This document shows positions 1 through 5,937 of a DNA stretch of 6,740 nucleotides, in pieces; position 1 is the first letter of the stretch, and every line of letters begins with the position of its first letter. The stretch is from positions 1-6,740 of the forward strand of contig JAUVEG010000071.1 of assembly GCA_030594925.1 (NCBI GenBank), written 5' to 3'. The notes beneath the pieces were generated by a model. It saw only the letters and a program-made list of their open reading frames with translations. It was not told where the DNA came from and did not search any database. The stretch comes from Gammaproteobacteria bacterium (GTDB lineage Bacteria; Pseudomonadota; Gammaproteobacteria; Chromatiales; Chromatiaceae). The translations under genes and the position numbers were made by a program.

Positions 1-97
1 CATGTTCTGAATTTCTCCTCCTTTATTCAGAATATATTCCTCCATTCTCCTTTGGTGGTTATTATTTGGCGCGGCAGCTTCTGCCGCGCTTTTTTTT
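1..97 (+). ncRNA. Candidate 3' part of a small RNA or 3' UTR with CU-rich anti-Shine-Dalgarno motifs
   Basis: No open frame here looks like a gene end, yet a strong rightward terminator closes the stretch, so something to the left is transcribed rightwards. The tail has an 8-bp inverted repeat, TTCTGAAT (5-12) with ATTCAGAA (25-32). Its 12-nt loop contains CTCCTCC, complementary to Shine-Dalgarno sequences. Two more pyrimidine motifs follow, CCTCC at 39-43 and CTCC at 47-50, and then the terminator. A CU-rich hairpin loop followed by a terminator is a known small-RNA architecture, but this could equally be the 3' UTR of a gene outside the window. A competing reading is that the same bases on the minus strand give GGAGGAG (15-21) ahead of an ATG at 3-1, the start of a leftward gene. 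I cannot decide between these from 97 bases. Confidence 0.2.
69..97 (+). terminator. Intrinsic (rho-independent) terminator, rightward
   Basis: A perfect 9-bp GC-rich stem, GCGCGGCAG (69-77) with CTGCCGCGC (81-89), closes a 3-nt loop and is followed directly by eight T residues (90-97). On the minus strand the hairpin is followed by AAATAATAACC and has no U tract, so it should end rightward transcripts only. It therefore serves a gene or RNA that begins left of the window and converges on prfC, and it does not terminate prfC. Confidence 0.85.
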
Positions 98-109
98 GCT
101 TTGAAAGCA

Positions 110-138
110 CTGATTGAATCGCTACGCTCTTCAATCAG
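110..138. repeat. 9-bp perfect inverted repeat between the terminator and prfC
   Basis: CTGATTGAA (110-118) and TTCAATCAG (130-138) are exact reverse complements around an 11-nt spacer. A smaller palindrome, GCTTTGAAAGC, lies at 98-108. Neither is followed by a T tract on either strand, so they are weak as terminators. They may form RNA structure at the 3' end of the prfC transcript or belong to a dispersed repeat. The rest of 98-252 shows no gene. Confidence 0.5.
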
Positions 139-207
139 CACTTCCTTACAAGTTTGTCTACGGGGGAAGAGTTAGCTCTCGACGGGTGACAACGAGCATC
201 TGTTCCT

Positions 208-230
208 CCCTTCCCCCGAACCCCCATCCC
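208..230 (-). other. Putative G-quadruplex motif downstream of prfC
   Basis: The plus strand has four C runs, CCC (208-210), CCCCC (213-217), CCCCC (221-225) and CCC (228-230), separated by 2, 3 and 2 bases. The minus strand, which is the coding strand of prfC, therefore carries four G runs of at least three with loops AT, TTC and AA. This fits the usual G3+N1-7 rule for a three-tier quadruplex. The motif begins 22 bases after the prfC stop codon, so it would lie in the mRNA 3' region. Its function is unknown; it could stall polymerase, act as a 3' stability element or be coincidental. Confidence 0.5.
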
Positions 231-252
231 TTCGATTCATACAGAGTTTCGC

Positions 253-1830
253 TCACAACTCCCTCGACGCGAGAAAACGCACTTCCGGCCAGCGCTCTTC
301 CGCCAGGCTCAGATTGACGCGCGTAGGCGCCAGGTAGACCAGTTGCTCATCCCCATCGAGCGCCAGGTTGTCATGATTTTTGATTTTGAACTGCTCAAGC
401 ATCTTTACATCATCACACTCGATCCAGCGGGCAGTCGCAATCGATATAGCCTCGACAATTGCATCTGCACTATATTCCCCCTTAAGACGATGCACTGCAA
501 CTTCAAACTGCAGCACTCCGATGGCGCCGAGAATCATGTCGTTATTTTTCAACGGCCGGAACACCTGGGTTGCCCCCTCCTCACACAACTGTAAAACCCC
601 CTTTTGCAGCTGCTTCATTTTGAGTGGATTCTTCAGCACCACGCGTCTGAACAATTCCGGTGCAAAATAGGGAATGCCTTCAAATTTCAGCTCCTCGCCT
701 TCTGTGAAGGTATCACCGATCTGAATGGTTCCATGGTTGTGCAGCCCGATAATGTCTCCCGGAAAGGCCTCTTCCACCTGTGTACGTTCTCCAGCCTGGA
801 AGGTGAGCGCATTATTGACCTGTATGGTTTTGCCGATACGCACATGCTTCATCTTCATCGCCTTGCGGTAACTCCCGGAAACGACACGTAGAAATGCAAT
901 ACGGTCACGATGTGAGGGATCCATGTTTGCCTGTATCTTGAAGATAAAACCGCTGAATTTTTCATCTTCGGGTTTGACTTCGCGTTTTCCGGCCTGACGC
1001 GGCTGTGGCGGTGGAGCATATTCGACAAAAGCATCCAGCAGCTCTTTGACGCCAAAGTTGTTGATCGCCGAGCCAAAAAACACTGGCGTCAATTCGCCCT
1101 TCAGATAAGCCTCCAGATCCAGTTCATGGCTGGCGCCGCGCACCAGTTCGATCTCTTCACGCAGCTCTTCCGCCATGTCGCCGATGGCCTCATCGAGCAG
1201 CGGATTATCCAGCCCCTGGATGAGATCACCCGTCTGGATTTTCCCGCCATGGCGCGCGCTGAAGAGATGCGTTGTCTCTGTGCGCATATCGAACACTCCA
1301 ACAAAGCGTTTTCCCATACCAATTGGCCAGGTTACGGGCGAACATTTGATCTTCAAAATATCTTCGATCTCATCCATGATCTCGATCGGGTCGCGCCCTT
1401 CACGGTCAAGTTTGTTGACGAAGGTCAGAATCGGCGTGGTGCGCATGCGACACACCTCCATCAGCTTGATGGTGCGCTGCTCAACGCCCTTGGCGACATC
1501 GATCACCATCAGCGCTGAATCGACTGCCGTCAGGGTACGATAGGTATCTTCCGAAAAGTCAGCGTGGCCGGGAGTGTCCAGCAGATTCACGACAGCATCC
1601 CTGTAGGGAAACTGCATCACCGAGGAGGTGATCGAGATGCCACGCTGCTGCTCCATCTCCATCCAGTCAGAGGTGGCGTGACGCGCGGCCTTGCGCCCCT
1701 TGACACTGCCCGCAAGCTGAATAGCACCGCCGAAAAGCAGCAACTTCTCGGTGATTGTGGTTTTACCCGCGTCCGGGTGGGAGATAATGGCAAAGGTGCG
1801 TCTTGCCGAAACTTCAGATTGTTGTGACAT
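253..1830 (-). CDS. prfC: Peptide chain release factor 3 (RF3), translational GTPase
   Basis: RF3 is a cytoplasmic GTPase that removes RF1 or RF2 from the ribosome after peptide release. The 525-residue product closely follows E. coli RF3 (529 aa) over its whole length. GTPase motifs are visible: P-loop SHPDAGKTT (17-25), switch I RGISIT (63-68), DTPGH (85-89), NKLD (139-142) and GSA near 253-255. The RF3-typical segments [18 protein letters not shown] and [14 protein letters not shown] are also present. The G domain covers about residues 1-280, followed by a beta-barrel domain and a C-terminal domain with [15 protein letters not shown] and GVLQFEV. An in-frame TGA lies five codons upstream, so the ATG at 1830 is the first possible ATG, yet it has no recognisable Shine-Dalgarno sequence. 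The gene looks intact. It follows hipA by 111 bp, with a heptamer repeat and palindrome between them, so it probably has its own promoter; I could not place one with confidence. Confidence 0.98.
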   Translation of the reverse strand: MSQQSEVSARRTFAIISHPDAGKTTITEKLLLFGGAIQLAGSVKGRKAARHATSDWMEMEQQRGISITSSVMQFPYRDAVVNLLDTPGHADFSEDTYRTLTAVDSALMVIDVAKGVEQRTIKLMEVCRMRTTPILTFVNKLDREGRDPIEIMDEIEDILKIKCSPVTWPIGMGKRFVGVFDMRTETTHLFSARHGGKIQTGDLIQGLDNPLLDEAIGDMAEELREEIELVRGASHELDLEAYLKGELTPVFFGSAINNFGVKELLDAFVEYAPPPQPRQAGKREVKPEDEKFSGFIFKIQANMDPSHRDRIAFLRVVSGSYRKAMKMKHVRIGKTIQVNNALTFQAGERTQVEEAFPGDIIGLHNHGTIQIGDTFTEGEELKFEGIPYFAPELFRRVVLKNPLKMKQLQKGVLQLCEEGATQVFRPLKNNDMILGAIGVLQFEVAVHRLKGEYSADAIVEAISIATARWIECDDVKMLEQFKIKNHDNLALDGDEQLVYLAPTRVNLSLAEERWPEVRFLASREL

Positions 1831-1858
1831 GCGGGGATAAATTCAATGGTTGATGAAT

Positions 1859-1900
1859 GCTGAGTGCTGAGTGCTAAGTCGTGAGGACTGAGTCCTCAGT
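1859..1900. repeat. Degenerate heptanucleotide tandem repeat with embedded 17-bp palindrome
   Basis: Six consecutive 7-base units can be read: GCTGAGT (1859), GCTGAGT (1866), GCTAAGT (1873), CGTGAGG (1880), ACTGAGT (1887) and CCTCAGT (1894). The last units contain a perfect odd palindrome at 1882-1898, TGAGGACT-G-AGTCCTCA. The array lies in the 111-bp gap between hipA and prfC, upstream of the prfC start. Heptamer low-complexity arrays are known in intergenic DNA of several bacterial groups. No U tract follows, so it is not a standard terminator, although it could form a hairpin in a leftward transcript. Confidence 0.6.
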
Positions 1901-1941
1901 CTGGGACGTATGATAACCTTTTTTGCAACGTTACGTCGTTT

Positions 1942-3207
1942 CTACAATCTGAAATCAGCAGAGAGCCTGGACCAATGCACTCTCAAAATATCCTTGTGCG
2001 CCTCCCGCATCGGTAACTCTTGAAGTAGTTGGGGCCAGGTATCACGTGCTTTGACTAACGCATCCAGCAGATGCACTTTCACGGCCGGCCAGGGGACGCC
2101 GATACGCTGAGCCCAGGTTTTGAAAATCTCTATATTCATAACGTCCCATCTCTTCTGTTTGCCAAGATTCAGCGCCAAACCGGTTTCACCTTTTACATAC
2201 GGCAAGGTAGAGACGATGTCATAGGCTGGAGCCAGTTGGGGATTAATGGTATCAGCATAAATCACTGTCCAGTTTTTGAGATGCGCATCCCCATTGGCCA
2301 GTAAAATATTGGTCAGCAATCGGCGCGCCATCTGCTGTATATCACCCAATCCATCGGCGCTATAACGATAAAGTGCGGCTGCAATTTGCTCATAGTTTCT
2401 CTTTCCATACTTGTCGTGAGCATACAACTCAAATATTTGTGCAAAGTCTTCCGTATGGATGCGTCCCTGCTCTCCACGGTCAAATCGACGGATAGCGTAG
2501 GCAATTCTCTCTCCCGGCAATTGAATATCCGGCAAGTTATCCAGGACGTCCAGATCAATCAGCTCGATCTCGGGGATTTCCACTCCAATCGCTTGCGCCA
2601 ATCTCATGGCGCTGTACTCATTCTCCGGTACGTTCCGGTGAATCGTTGAGGGCGTTTTAATAATCCAGCTATCACCTCCGATCACCGCGCCGATATGAAA
2701 CCGCCCATCCTTTCTGATCGTGGAAAACTTCATTTGCACGCCGGCCAGAGAAAACTTCTGTGCAGCATTTCGCACATCAATCTGTACCGCTTCCACCCGG
2801 TCTCTGGTCGATAAAGCCCACTCGGGGATCTCCCCAACAGGCACTGGAGCAGCAATGATGGCACCGGGCAAATTGTTACCCGTCCACGCCAGAAGAGGAA
2901 ATTCATTGCTGGAGTGTATCTTTAGCGACGCCACCATCCACTCTCTTAATGCACCTTCCGGGAGCAGGTTTGAAATGACTGGTGGCAGCCGCTGCGCATT
3001 GAGCAATGCACGTCCGAGATATTTCCGATCCACACGTTGTGTCAACGTCATAATCGGTCGGATTTCCTCCGGCAAAGCTGCATACTCGGGGTCGAAGGTT
3101 AAGATATTCTTGCCACCGGAATAGTGCGTGATGATACCGATGCGCCGATCATGCAGACTCAACTGCAGTGCTTCGACTGTCTCTCTCCATGGCTCAGCCA
3201 CACTCAT
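1942..3207 (-). CDS. hipA: HipA-family serine/threonine kinase toxin
   Basis: HipA toxins are protein kinases of type II toxin-antitoxin systems; E. coli HipA phosphorylates glutamyl-tRNA synthetase and causes growth arrest. This 421-residue protein has the full two-part architecture. The N-terminal HipA subdomain is about residues 1-115, with NLLPEGALREWM at 80-91. The kinase core includes SLAGVQMK (153-160), where S153 matches the regulatory autophosphorylated Ser150 of E. coli HipA. It also has IIK with K184 as likely ATP-binding lysine, ENEYSAMRLAQAIG (195-208), RRFDR (240-244), the catalytic loop NGDAHLKN (305-312, catalytic D307) and metal-binding D330 in APAYD. All key residues are present, so an active kinase is expected. 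The N-terminal part is fused, unlike split HipBST systems. Its ATG overlaps the hipB stop as ATGA (3204-3207), which implies coupled translation. The target substrate in this organism is not known. Confidence 0.95.
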   Translation of the reverse strand: MSVAEPWRETVEALQLSLHDRRIGIITHYSGGKNILTFDPEYAALPEEIRPIMTLTQRVDRKYLGRALLNAQRLPPVISNLLPEGALREWMVASLKIHSSNEFPLLAWTGNNLPGAIIAAPVPVGEIPEWALSTRDRVEAVQIDVRNAAQKFSLAGVQMKFSTIRKDGRFHIGAVIGGDSWIIKTPSTIHRNVPENEYSAMRLAQAIGVEIPEIELIDLDVLDNLPDIQLPGERIAYAIRRFDRGEQGRIHTEDFAQIFELYAHDKYGKRNYEQIAAALYRYSADGLGDIQQMARRLLTNILLANGDAHLKNWTVIYADTINPQLAPAYDIVSTLPYVKGETGLALNLGKQKRWDVMNIEIFKTWAQRIGVPWPAVKVHLLDALVKARDTWPQLLQELPMREAHKDILRVHWSRLSADFRL

Positions 3208-3545
3208 GATTCTTCATCCTCAAGATCGTCGAGCAGAGAACCCCAGGATCTTCGATCAGCTATACTCCCCCTATACTCACCCCCTCCCTGGTTGTCATTC
3301 CATTGATCAGATACCTTCAGCACTCTCTGCATTTGCTCAACTCGATCAGATGGCGCCAGCACCAACTCCAATCCCACTCCTTCCAGAATGCGCATCAGGG
3401 TTGAGACACGCAGGTCCCCACCAGCCTCAATCCGCTGGTACTGCTGCTGGGACATACCGATTTTCATCAGCATATCTTTTTGGTTCATCGATAAGCTCTT
3501 GCGCTGTTTACGGAGCTTGTCTGAAAGTTCAGTCAGGTTTTTCAT
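3204..3545 (-). CDS. hipB: HipB-like antitoxin, XRE/Cro-type helix-turn-helix repressor
   Basis: The 113-residue protein is the expected partner of the adjacent HipA: it should bind and neutralise the kinase and repress the operon. A Cro/XRE helix-turn-helix occupies about residues 20-58, with NQKDMLMKIGMSQQQYQRIE (21-40) as the recognition region, followed by GGDLRVSTLMRILEGVGLEL. The C-terminal tail (about 70-113) is longer than in E. coli HipB (88 aa). It is Gly/Asp-rich, has Trp at 82 and 101, and ends in an acidic stretch, LLDDLEDEES. The gene precedes hipA with a 4-bp ATGA overlap, the usual antitoxin-first order. The ATG at 3545 fits the HTH register but lacks a visible Shine-Dalgarno sequence, so a leaderless or weakly initiated message is possible. 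The upstream DNA carries three operator-like palindromes. Confidence 0.93.
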   Translation of the reverse strand: MKNLTELSDKLRKQRKSLSMNQKDMLMKIGMSQQQYQRIEAGGDLRVSTLMRILEGVGLELVLAPSDRVEQMQRVLKVSDQWNDNQGGGEYRGSIADRRSWGSLLDDLEDEES

Positions 3546-3572
3546 GGCTACAGATCAAGCAAGTCAATATAA

Positions 3573-3648
3573 ACAATATACTAATTGTAATTATCAAGGA
3601 ATACAATGCAATTATTGTAATTACCAGATAAAACAATAAGTATGTTGT
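3573..3648. promoter_or_regulatory. Three-site operator array of hipBA, ACAAT-N6-(A/G)TTGT at 30-bp steps
   Basis: Three 16-bp inverted repeats occur: ACAAT-ATACTA-ATTGT (3573-3588), ACAAT-GCAATT-ATTGT (3603-3618) and ACAAT-AAGTAT-GTTGT (3633-3648). Their starts are exactly 30 bp apart, about three helical turns, so all would face the same side of the DNA. Sites one and two are perfect in both arms; site three has one changed base. The first two 30-bp units also share ATTGTAATTA outside the symmetric core. HipB of E. coli binds several palindromic operators (TATCC-N8-GGATA) ahead of hipBA, so a matching role here is expected, but the sequence is different. Binding is inferred from symmetry, spacing and position. 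Confidence 0.75.
3584..3611 (-). promoter_or_regulatory. Candidate hipBA promoter
   Basis: Reading leftward, TTGCAT (plus-strand 3606-3611) could be a weak -35 box and TACAAT (3584-3589) a good -10 box, with a 16-bp spacer. Transcription would start near 3577, leaving a leader of about 31 nt before the hipB ATG. The -10 lies in operator site one and the -35 in site two, as expected for an autorepressed promoter. The -35 matches the consensus poorly, and the region is so AT-rich that other boxes are possible. Confidence 0.4.
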
Positions 3649-3685
3649 GCAGAAACGCCGGGGAGCAAGAGTTGAGGAGTGAGTA

Positions 3686-4537
3686 TCAGGAAGAGATAAA
3701 CAGCATCGACAGATCGAAAGCCTGCAGATGCTTGGTGAGCGCGCCAACCGAGATATCATCGACGCCGGTCCCGGCTAGCTCACGGATGCCCTCGATGGTG
3801 ACGCCGCCGGAGACCTCCAGCCTGGCATGTCCCTGGTTCAAGGCAACGGCCCGATGCAGATCATCGATTGAAAAATTATCCAGCAGCACCCGCTTTGCAC
3901 CGGCATCCAGCGCCTGCTGCAACTCCTGCAGGGACTCTACCTCGATCTCGATCTCCACCTCGGGAAAATCCTGCTGCGCGCGCTTGAGCACGGCATCGAT
4001 CGAACCCACTGCCTGAATATGATTCTCCTTGATGAGGATGGCGTCATACAATCCGATGCGGTGATTATGACCGCCGCCGCAGCGAACCGCATATTTTTGC
4101 GCCAGGCGCAAACCGGGAATGGTTTTGCGCGTATCTAGAATTCTGACACCGGTGCCTGCAACAGCCTGCGCATAACGGGATGCCATTGTTGCAGTGCCGG
4201 AGAGGCTCTGCAGAAAATTGAGCGCCGTACGCTCCGCGGTCAACAGCGACCGTGCGCTCCCCTCGATCAAACAGAGCTGCTGGTTCTCCTTGACCCTGTC
4301 GCCATCAGCGACTTGCCACTGGATCACGACATCGGCGTCAATCTGCCTGAACACCTCGTCAAACCAGCTGAGGCCGCAGATGACACCCGACTCACGGGCA
4401 ATCACCTGCGCCTGCGCCACGAGTTCATCAGGCAGCAGCGCAGCTGTCAGGTCACCATCGCCTACATCTTCTGCAATCGCCCCCGCAACCTGGCGTTGAA
4501 TCTCCCCGACGGGCGGCAATGTGAGTTGATCAATCAT
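3686..4537 (-). CDS. nadC: Nicotinate-nucleotide pyrophosphorylase (quinolinate phosphoribosyltransferase)
   Basis: NadC converts quinolinate and PRPP to nicotinate mononucleotide, CO2 and pyrophosphate in de novo NAD synthesis in the cytoplasm. The 283-residue product matches the family along its length. Motifs seen are [10 protein letters not shown] (23-32), [10 protein letters not shown] (101-110), [10 protein letters not shown] (135-144), [16 protein letters not shown] (148-163), KENH (170-173), EVE (199-201), DN (220-221), SGG (243-245) and SVGALTK (263-269). Together these are the substrate- and phosphate-binding residues of the alpha/beta barrel. I chose the ATG at 4537; a TTG at 4546 would add three residues and lies only four bases after a GGAG, so it cannot be excluded. 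The start overlaps the end of the FKBP gene by 8 bp, so translation is probably coupled. No terminator is evident between nadC and the hipBA promoter region. Confidence 0.97.
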   Translation of the reverse strand: MIDQLTLPPVGEIQRQVAGAIAEDVGDGDLTAALLPDELVAQAQVIARESGVICGLSWFDEVFRQIDADVVIQWQVADGDRVKENQQLCLIEGSARSLLTAERTALNFLQSLSGTATMASRYAQAVAGTGVRILDTRKTIPGLRLAQKYAVRCGGGHNHRIGLYDAILIKENHIQAVGSIDAVLKRAQQDFPEVEIEIEVESLQELQQALDAGAKRVLLDNFSIDDLHRAVALNQGHARLEVSGGVTIEGIRELAGTGVDDISVGALTKHLQAFDLSMLFISS

Positions 4538-4877
4538 CAACAGCAATCAGCTCCACATCAAAAATCAGGGTAGCATTGGGTGGAATCACGCCACCGGCGC
4601 CTGCAGCCCCGTATCCAAGCTGCGGGGGAATCGTGAGCTTGCGTTTGCCGCCGACCTGCATGCCGGCAACGCCCTCGTCCCAGCCCCGAATGACCTGCCC
4701 TTTGCCGAGGCCGAAACGGAAAGGTTCATTGCGATCGACACTGGAGTCAAACTTCGTGCCATTCTCCAGATACCCGCTATAGTGCACCGTCACCATTTTC
4801 ATGGCCACGGCCACATCGCCCTGCCCCGCTTCCAACTCCTCGATTTTGAGACCCGAGTCAGTTATTTTTGCTGTCAT
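4530..4877 (-). CDS. FKBP-type peptidyl-prolyl cis-trans isomerase
   Basis: This is a single-domain FKBP of 115 residues that catalyses cis-trans isomerisation of proline peptide bonds and assists folding. It has no signal peptide and no FkpA/Mip dimerisation helix, so it is probably cytoplasmic. The fold motifs are [18 protein letters not shown] (29-46), [19 protein letters not shown] (55-73), PPQLGYG (84-90) and [14 protein letters not shown] (98-111). Residues equivalent to the FKBP12 pocket are present: Y33, F43, D44, V62, I63, W66, Y89 and F106. The ATG at 4877 is preferred because GGAG (4884-4887) lies six bases upstream; a TTG at 4889 would extend the frame by four residues but lacks such a site. 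It is the first gene of a likely two-gene operon with nadC. Confidence 0.95.
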   Translation of the reverse strand: MTAKITDSGLKIEELEAGQGDVAVAMKMVTVHYSGYLENGTKFDSSVDRNEPFRFGLGKGQVIRGWDEGVAGMQVGGKRKLTIPPQLGYGAAGAGGVIPPNATLIFDVELIAVDD

Positions 4878-4917
4878 GATAAACTCCAAGAATTGAATAA
4901 GCCGTCATTGTATGCCA

Positions 4918-4945
4918 GCTATAGTGTTGAAGTGTAATTTTTCAA
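4918..4945 (-). promoter_or_regulatory. Probable sigma-70 promoter of the FKBP-nadC operon
   Basis: On the minus strand, TTGAAA (plus-strand 4940-4945, five of six matches to the -35 consensus) is separated by 16 bp from TATAGC (4918-4923, four of six to the -10). Transcription would start near 4911 and give a leader of about 34 nt containing the GGAG ribosome site. A second possible -10, TACAAT, lies closer to the gene but has no good -35 partner. The promoter lies just outside the MITE-like unit. Confidence 0.5.
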
Positions 4946-5132
4946 ACGTCCCGTGAATTAATACGCATTTGCCAGAACAGATGTCATTTCGACCGCAGGG
5001 AGAAATCTTGATGCTGTGGATTCAACTAGTAATCCTTGAGTGACCAACATCTTTACAAATGAGTCAAATTCCAATAATAACTCTCGCAAAGCTTCCGCGT
5101 CCTGCTCACGCCCCTCACCTGCGTCCATGCAG

Positions 5133-5238
5133 GCGAAGACGCAAAGTTCGCCAAGAAAAACCTTTGCGGTCTTGGCGTCCTGGCGAGAGAAAATGATTTT
5201 TTCATGCCTCGTCAAGCTGAGACTTGCTCTCGCTAGTA
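5133..5238 (+). repeat. Dispersed intergenic repeat, copy A (upstream of ampD)
   Basis: This copy has a left arm, GCGAAGACGCAAAG (5133-5146), a core, CGCCAAGAAAAACCTTTGCG (5149-5168), a right arm rich in CTTGGCG and TGGCGAGAG (to 5189), and a tail ending in CTCGCTAGTA (5229-5238). CGCAAAG (5140-5146) pairs with CTTTGCG (5162-5168) to form a hairpin. Arms and tail match copy B at 5938-6050 in the same orientation, but the core is reversed. The right arm has an extra TCTTGGCG-like segment compared with copy B. No protein is encoded; it lies within the MITE-like unit. Confidence 0.75.
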
Positions 5239-5271
5239 CAGTGATGTATTGAGTATTAAGATCTCTCTGCC

Positions 5272-5285
5272 GTACATGGATGTAC
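5272..5285. repeat. Short palindrome GTACAT-GG-ATGTAC
   Basis: GTACAT (5272-5277) and ATGTAC (5280-5285) are perfect inverted arms around GG. It lies about 87 bp upstream of the ampD start, inside the MITE-like unit. It could be a dispersed-repeat fragment or a protein-binding site; nothing in the window distinguishes these. Confidence 0.4.
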
Positions 5286-5371
5286 AAATGCCGTGAGGGC
5301 AGGATGCACAGGAACGGCCTGCGTCGAGATGACAAACTGAAAACCCGGAAAAAAAGGATGCCAACAAGCAG

Positions 5372-5914
5372 ATGAACATCATAGACGGCTGGCTGCAGCA
5401 AGCCACAATATCGCCCTCTCCAAATTTCGATGCGCGCCCTGAAGCGGCGGAGATCAACCTGCTGGTGATTCACAACATCAGCCTGCCGCCCGGGGAATTT
5501 GGCGGTCACTGGATCGATGACCTGTTTCACAATCGCCTCGACGCCGGCGCACACCCCTATTTTGAAGAGATTGCAGCACTGCGAGTCTCTGCACACTGCC
5601 TCATCCGGCGTGACGGCGAAGTGGTTCAATACGTCTCATTCGAGCAACGCGCCTGGCATGCCGGAGACTCCTGTTTTGATGCACAGCAGAACTGCAACGA
5701 CTTCTCCATCGGCATCGAACTGGAGGGCAGCGATGAGGTTTCCTATATGGAAGAGCAGTACCAGAGTCTGGTTCAGGTCAGCAAGGCCATCATGCAGCAC
5801 TACCCGGAAATCACAAATGAGCGCATTGCCGGACACAGTGACATCGCACCGGGTCGCAAGACGGATCCCGGACCGGCATTTGACTGGCCAGGGTACCTCA
5901 GGTTGATTACATGA
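5372..5914 (+). CDS. ampD: 1,6-anhydro-N-acetylmuramyl-L-alanine amidase (AmpD), peptidoglycan recycling
   Basis: AmpD is a cytoplasmic zinc amidase that cleaves the lactyl-amide bond of anhydro-muropeptides during cell-wall recycling. In species with AmpR-controlled beta-lactamase, its loss leads to derepression. The 180-residue product is of normal length and has no signal peptide. Zinc ligands H34 (VIHNIS), H155 (AGHSDIAPGRKTDPG) and D165 are present, with catalytic E116 (GIELEG) and K163. Other family segments are FGGHWIDDLF (43-52), VSAHCLIRRDGEVVQYV (72-88) and AWHAGDS (94-100). The ATG at 5372 gives the usual family N terminus, although the nearest good ribosome site, AAGGA, is about 13 bases away. 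Most upstream DNA is repeat-derived, so its promoter probably lies in or at the edge of the 353-bp unit. ampD faces away from nadC, as in other Gammaproteobacteria, with the FKBP gene lying between. Confidence 0.97.
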   Translation: MNIIDGWLQQATISPSPNFDARPEAAEINLLVIHNISLPPGEFGGHWIDDLFHNRLDAGAHPYFEEIAALRVSAHCLIRRDGEVVQYVSFEQRAWHAGDSCFDAQQNCNDFSIGIELEGSDEVSYMEEQYQSLVQVSKAIMQHYPEITNERIAGHSDIAPGRKTDPGPAFDWPGYLRLIT

Positions 5915-5937
5915 TTTTCAATAACAACATAATCAGT

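Larger units (their letters stand above)
4982..5334. mobile_element. MITE-like non-autonomous repeat unit with imperfect terminal inverted repeats
   Basis: The left end, TGTCATTTCGACCGCAGG (4982-4999), matches the reverse complement of the right end, TGTCATCTCGACGCAGG (5334 down to 5318), with one substitution and one missing base. Bases directly outside are AACAGA (4976-4981) and AACTGA (5335-5340), direct repeats with one mismatch that could be an aged 6-bp target duplication. The 353-bp interior has no credible gene: the only long minus frame runs antisense through ampD and has no recognisable domain. Inside are a second repeat (5133-5238) and a short palindrome (5272-5285). TGTCATTTCGACCG followed by GGGAGAAATCT resembles a short repeat I recall from dispersed intergenic elements in many bacteria. 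Mobility is inferred, and this could instead be several adjacent repeats. Confidence 0.45.

Noticed and set aside
114..317. 67-codon plus-strand frame across the gap right of the terminator
   Set aside because: It overlaps the prfC end in antisense, has no ribosome site or family resemblance, and covers the inverted repeat and C-rich motif.
3128..3631. 167-codon plus-strand frame over hipB and the operator region
   Set aside because: It lies antisense to hipB and its control sites, has low-complexity content and no domain; treated as a shadow.
3573..3648. CRISPR-like reading of the 30-bp periodic units
   Set aside because: Only three units, and the conserved part is a short palindrome in each; the full 30-bp units are diverged and there are no spacers or cas genes. 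Operators upstream of hipB explain it better.
5361..5373. Tiny upstream frame (MPTSR) whose TGA overlaps the ampD ATG
   Set aside because: Although the ATGA overlap is suggestive of coupling, its AAGG is too close to its ATG to be a ribosome site, and five codons is within chance.
4958..5629. 223-codon minus-strand open frame across the ampD upstream region and the first half of ampD
   Set aside because: It runs antisense to a well-supported ampD, passes through repeat DNA and has no recognisable domain or ribosome site; it is most likely spurious.
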